A DNA stretch of 64,000 nucleotides from Lithospermum erythrorhizon (lineage: Eukaryota > Streptophyta > Magnoliopsida > Boraginales > Boraginaceae). Below, piece after piece: positions 61,759 to 64,000 of the stretch. The DNA lies in NCBI GenBank assembly GCA_019722365.1, contig JADFUC010001453.1:1302001-1366000 (forward strand), written 5' to 3'. The translations under genes and the position numbers were made by a program. Under the pieces are notes generated by a model. The model saw nothing but the letters and a program-made list of their open reading frames with translations. It did no database searches and was not told the origin of the DNA. How positions within the stretch are numbered: the stretch's first letter is position 1; every line of letters begins with the position of its first letter.

Positions 61759-63921
61759 AAATGGTTTTATATTCTTTGCGATCTGTGATTTGTTCCCATA
61801 AATGTTTCACGTTGAAGATGCAAGTACCTCGCCTATAACTTCGGTTTCCACTAGAATGATGAATTATTTTATAAGTTCTTATTCGTTCCGCAAAATTGAT
61901 ATACATTTACGGAAGGAATATTCATTATTTTATTTAGTTTGTAAACATGTCAACTTTATTCTTCATCATTGTGATCAGTGGACTTGCTTATAAATAAGCT
62001 AAGTCTTGCTTTGCTTTTATTTTCTATTGAAATATGTACATAAATTATTCTTGAACTGCACCATTTAAATATTTGCATGAAAGTAAGAACATGGAAGAAT
62101 TTAAAATTTCATAACTTATATTAAATATCTGGTCTATAAAACAAATTGAATTCAATCATGAATGCTTAATCAAACTTTCTTTGATAAATATATTCACAAT
62201 CCGTACTTATACCATGCTTAAGGACTACGTCCTTCAAAGATCTAAATGTAATACTGATTTCAATTTGATCCAGTTTTATTAAATTACTAATCCTCAAATA
62301 TATACTGTCATTTCCCAAGAATTCATCAAATTTATCATTTTGTCCTAAGTTATTACATGTTGTCAAGATCCATCTTTAAACAATCCGTATAAATAATGCA
62401 CCTACCATTTTACATTCTCCCAAGTACTTTACATACAAATAAAACAATTCACATGGCCCAAAAATTGTTGTCCCATTTCTTTTGTGACATTTTTCTTGTT
62501 ATTTTCTCAAAGTGCAGTAGCTTACAATGTTGTGAGCTTTGGGGGCAAGAGGAATGGCAAACTGATTCAATCCTAGGCTCTCCGCCTGAGGGCGGCGTGC
62601 GCCTCCAGGACACCATCGGAGGTGTACATTCCAAGGGGGTCATATGTGGTAAAGCCAGTGTCTTTTGATGGACCATGTAAGACTAAGATTACATTTAGAA
62701 ATGATGGAACCTTAGTTGCACCTGGGAATATTAATTCCCTGGGGAATACTGGATTTTGGATCAAGTTTTATAAAGTGAGTTATTTGTCTGTGATTGGTGG
62801 GACACTTGATGCTAGAGGATCAGTCTTTTGGCAATGTCGTAGAAAGGGTTACAATTGCTCTGCTGGAGAAGGGCATTTCTTTCTATTTTATTTATTTAGT
62901 CGATCTTTTTATTTCCACATCCATTAAACTATAAGTGTCAATTTTATTCAATTTAACTATGACTATATTAGTTATGATCTTATCAAAATTAAAAGAGTTA
63001 ATTTAGTTCATGTTTCGCATTACATATATAGTTTATTAATTGCTTAAAGATGAACAATGATTATTTTAGTTCATGTAGAATCAAACTATTAATCAAATGT
63101 TACTCTATTTTTTAATCTGCCTTTCTAGACTTAATTTTTATTTCAATACCTTCTTTATTGAAAAATTGTAATTTTATATTTTCAACGTATTTTTTTACTA
63201 CTTTTATTATTAAATTATCAATCAACTAATTATATAATAAATGAATTGATATCATTTAATATAATTTTTACTACTTTTTTTATTTTTCAATCTACGCTAA
63301 GAACGACTAGACAAAATAACTAAAAGGAAAGCAAGAAAATATTTAATTAGCTTCAATAATCGATGTCAACCTGAGCCATATATATAGGATAGGTTAATAT
63401 ATTTATATATGCTAACAATTGTCAACTTCTAGTTATAGTATACTATCTCTCCTTTTATTTGGTTGACCTATTAATTAGAAGATTTTTTTGGTAAACAAAT
63501 TTGAAGTTGTTCCTAGCTCGATTGACTGCTCTAATGACATAACATGTTTCATAAAATTTGATCCAAGCCCAATATCAATATTACCTATGAGCATTCCTAA
63601 TTAGTTTTATTGTTACTTACAAGAATTTGCAATTTGCAGTCTGTGACATTCATGTGGTGTAACAATGTGAACGTTAGAGGGCTGGTGTCAAGGCTAATAG
63701 CCAGACCATTCACATTGCCATTAGTCATAGCAACAACATAAAATGAGCAGTTTTAGCATTAGAGCACCAAGTGGAAGCCCCAACACTGATGGCATCAATA
63801 TACTACAATCAAGAGGTGTAACAATCACAGGAAGTACTATACAAACAGGAGATGATTGTGTAACAGTTGGTCAAGGTTCCATGAACGTCTGGATTGCCAA
63901 TATTGGATGTGGTCCTGGACA
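61759..63921 (+). repeat. Right arm of 2.2-kb inverted repeat (pairs with 15390-17579)
   Basis: Inverted copy of the polygalacturonase A segment, including promoter, exon 1, intron 1 and exon 2. It ends abruptly within GGTCCTGGAC (the GPGH motif), after which unrelated sequence follows. That point is the outer breakpoint of the duplicated block on this side. Confidence 0.85.
62453..63921 (+). pseudogene. Polygalacturonase C, truncated broken copy of A
   Basis: Starts with an ATG and TATA box equivalent to gene A, but frame fails within the signal peptide (an extra T in TTTCTTTTGTGAC). It changes again at TTTGGGGGCAAG, and part of the sequence encoding FLRAWRAACA is lost near 62575-62600. The stretch from about 62622 to 62870 is clean (YIPRGSYVVKPVSFDGPCK to CRRKGYNCSAG) and keeps the G that gene A lacks. 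The exon 1 donor is destroyed (GGAGAAGGGCATTTC). Exon 2 (from ~63641) is shifted near 63680, recovers SPNTDG and TGDDCV, and stops at GPGH. Exons 3 and 4 are absent within the window. It is a pseudogene. Confidence 0.85.
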
Positions 63922-64000
63922 CTTTAATCGCGCTATCGACGACTCCATTACAAATTAAAATCAAGAATCTATATATAAATGCTATATCACTATTTCACCA
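63922..64000. other. Unrelated sequence beyond the PG C breakpoint
   Basis: Homology to polygalacturonase stops at about 63921. The remaining bases match nothing else I can see in the window. Confidence 0.5.

Overview
The window is nuclear DNA from a eudicot plant. Every multi-exon gene has GT/AG introns, the intergenic DNA is AT-rich, and the gene families are plant ones: harmless-to-ozone-layer thiol methyltransferase, HAC-type histone acetyltransferase with TAZ/PHD/TAZ2 modules, and exo-polygalacturonases. Plant Copia, LINE and tRNA-derived SINE debris is also present. I cannot name the species from the sequence.

Layout. 1.4-4.4 kb (-): an intact 8-exon thiol methyltransferase. 4.7-9.4 kb (+): a 5'-truncated, damaged copy of the HAC gene. 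9.4-14.5 kb: AT-rich DNA with a SINE and a ~97-bp tandem array. 14.6-16.9 kb (-): polygalacturonase A with two single-base lesions. 20.5-30.0 kb (+): the main HAC gene, with a clean N-terminal half and TAZ2 end but a garbled PHD/HAT/ZZ middle. 31.2-36.5 kb: LINE ORF1 and ORF2 debris separated by ~3.6 kb of unassigned DNA. 37.4-42.5 kb (-): a degenerate Copia element with two recognisable LTRs. 43.2 kb: a fold-back MITE. 44.1-46.0 kb (+): intact polygalacturonase B. 48.6-52.3 kb (-): an 11-exon scramblase/AIM25-like gene. 55.2-55.7 kb (-): a divergent HAC TAZ2 tail. 55.8-58.4 kb (-): a damaged mitochondrial GrpE gene whose last exon is replaced by that tail. 59.3-59.8 kb (-): the 3' part of a DUF3537 (gustatory-receptor-like) gene. 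62.4-63.9 kb (+): polygalacturonase C, an inverted, broken copy of A.

Architecture. Three pairs of segments are inverted and nested in the same order around a centre near 45.8 kb: polygalacturonase A/C, HAC tail/HAC tail, and an anonymous ~0.5-kb piece. This suggests an old large inverted duplication whose arms were later reshaped by insertions and losses. A separate direct duplication of ~4.7 kb made the second HAC copy.

The HAC copies, PG A/C, GrpE and DUF3537 carry clusters of small indels and substitutions, while the methyltransferase, PG B and nearly all of the scramblase gene are clean. Either these genes are decaying, or the consensus is poor in patches. The most attractive leads are the nested inverted duplication and the open, in-frame GrpE-to-TAZ2 tail junction.
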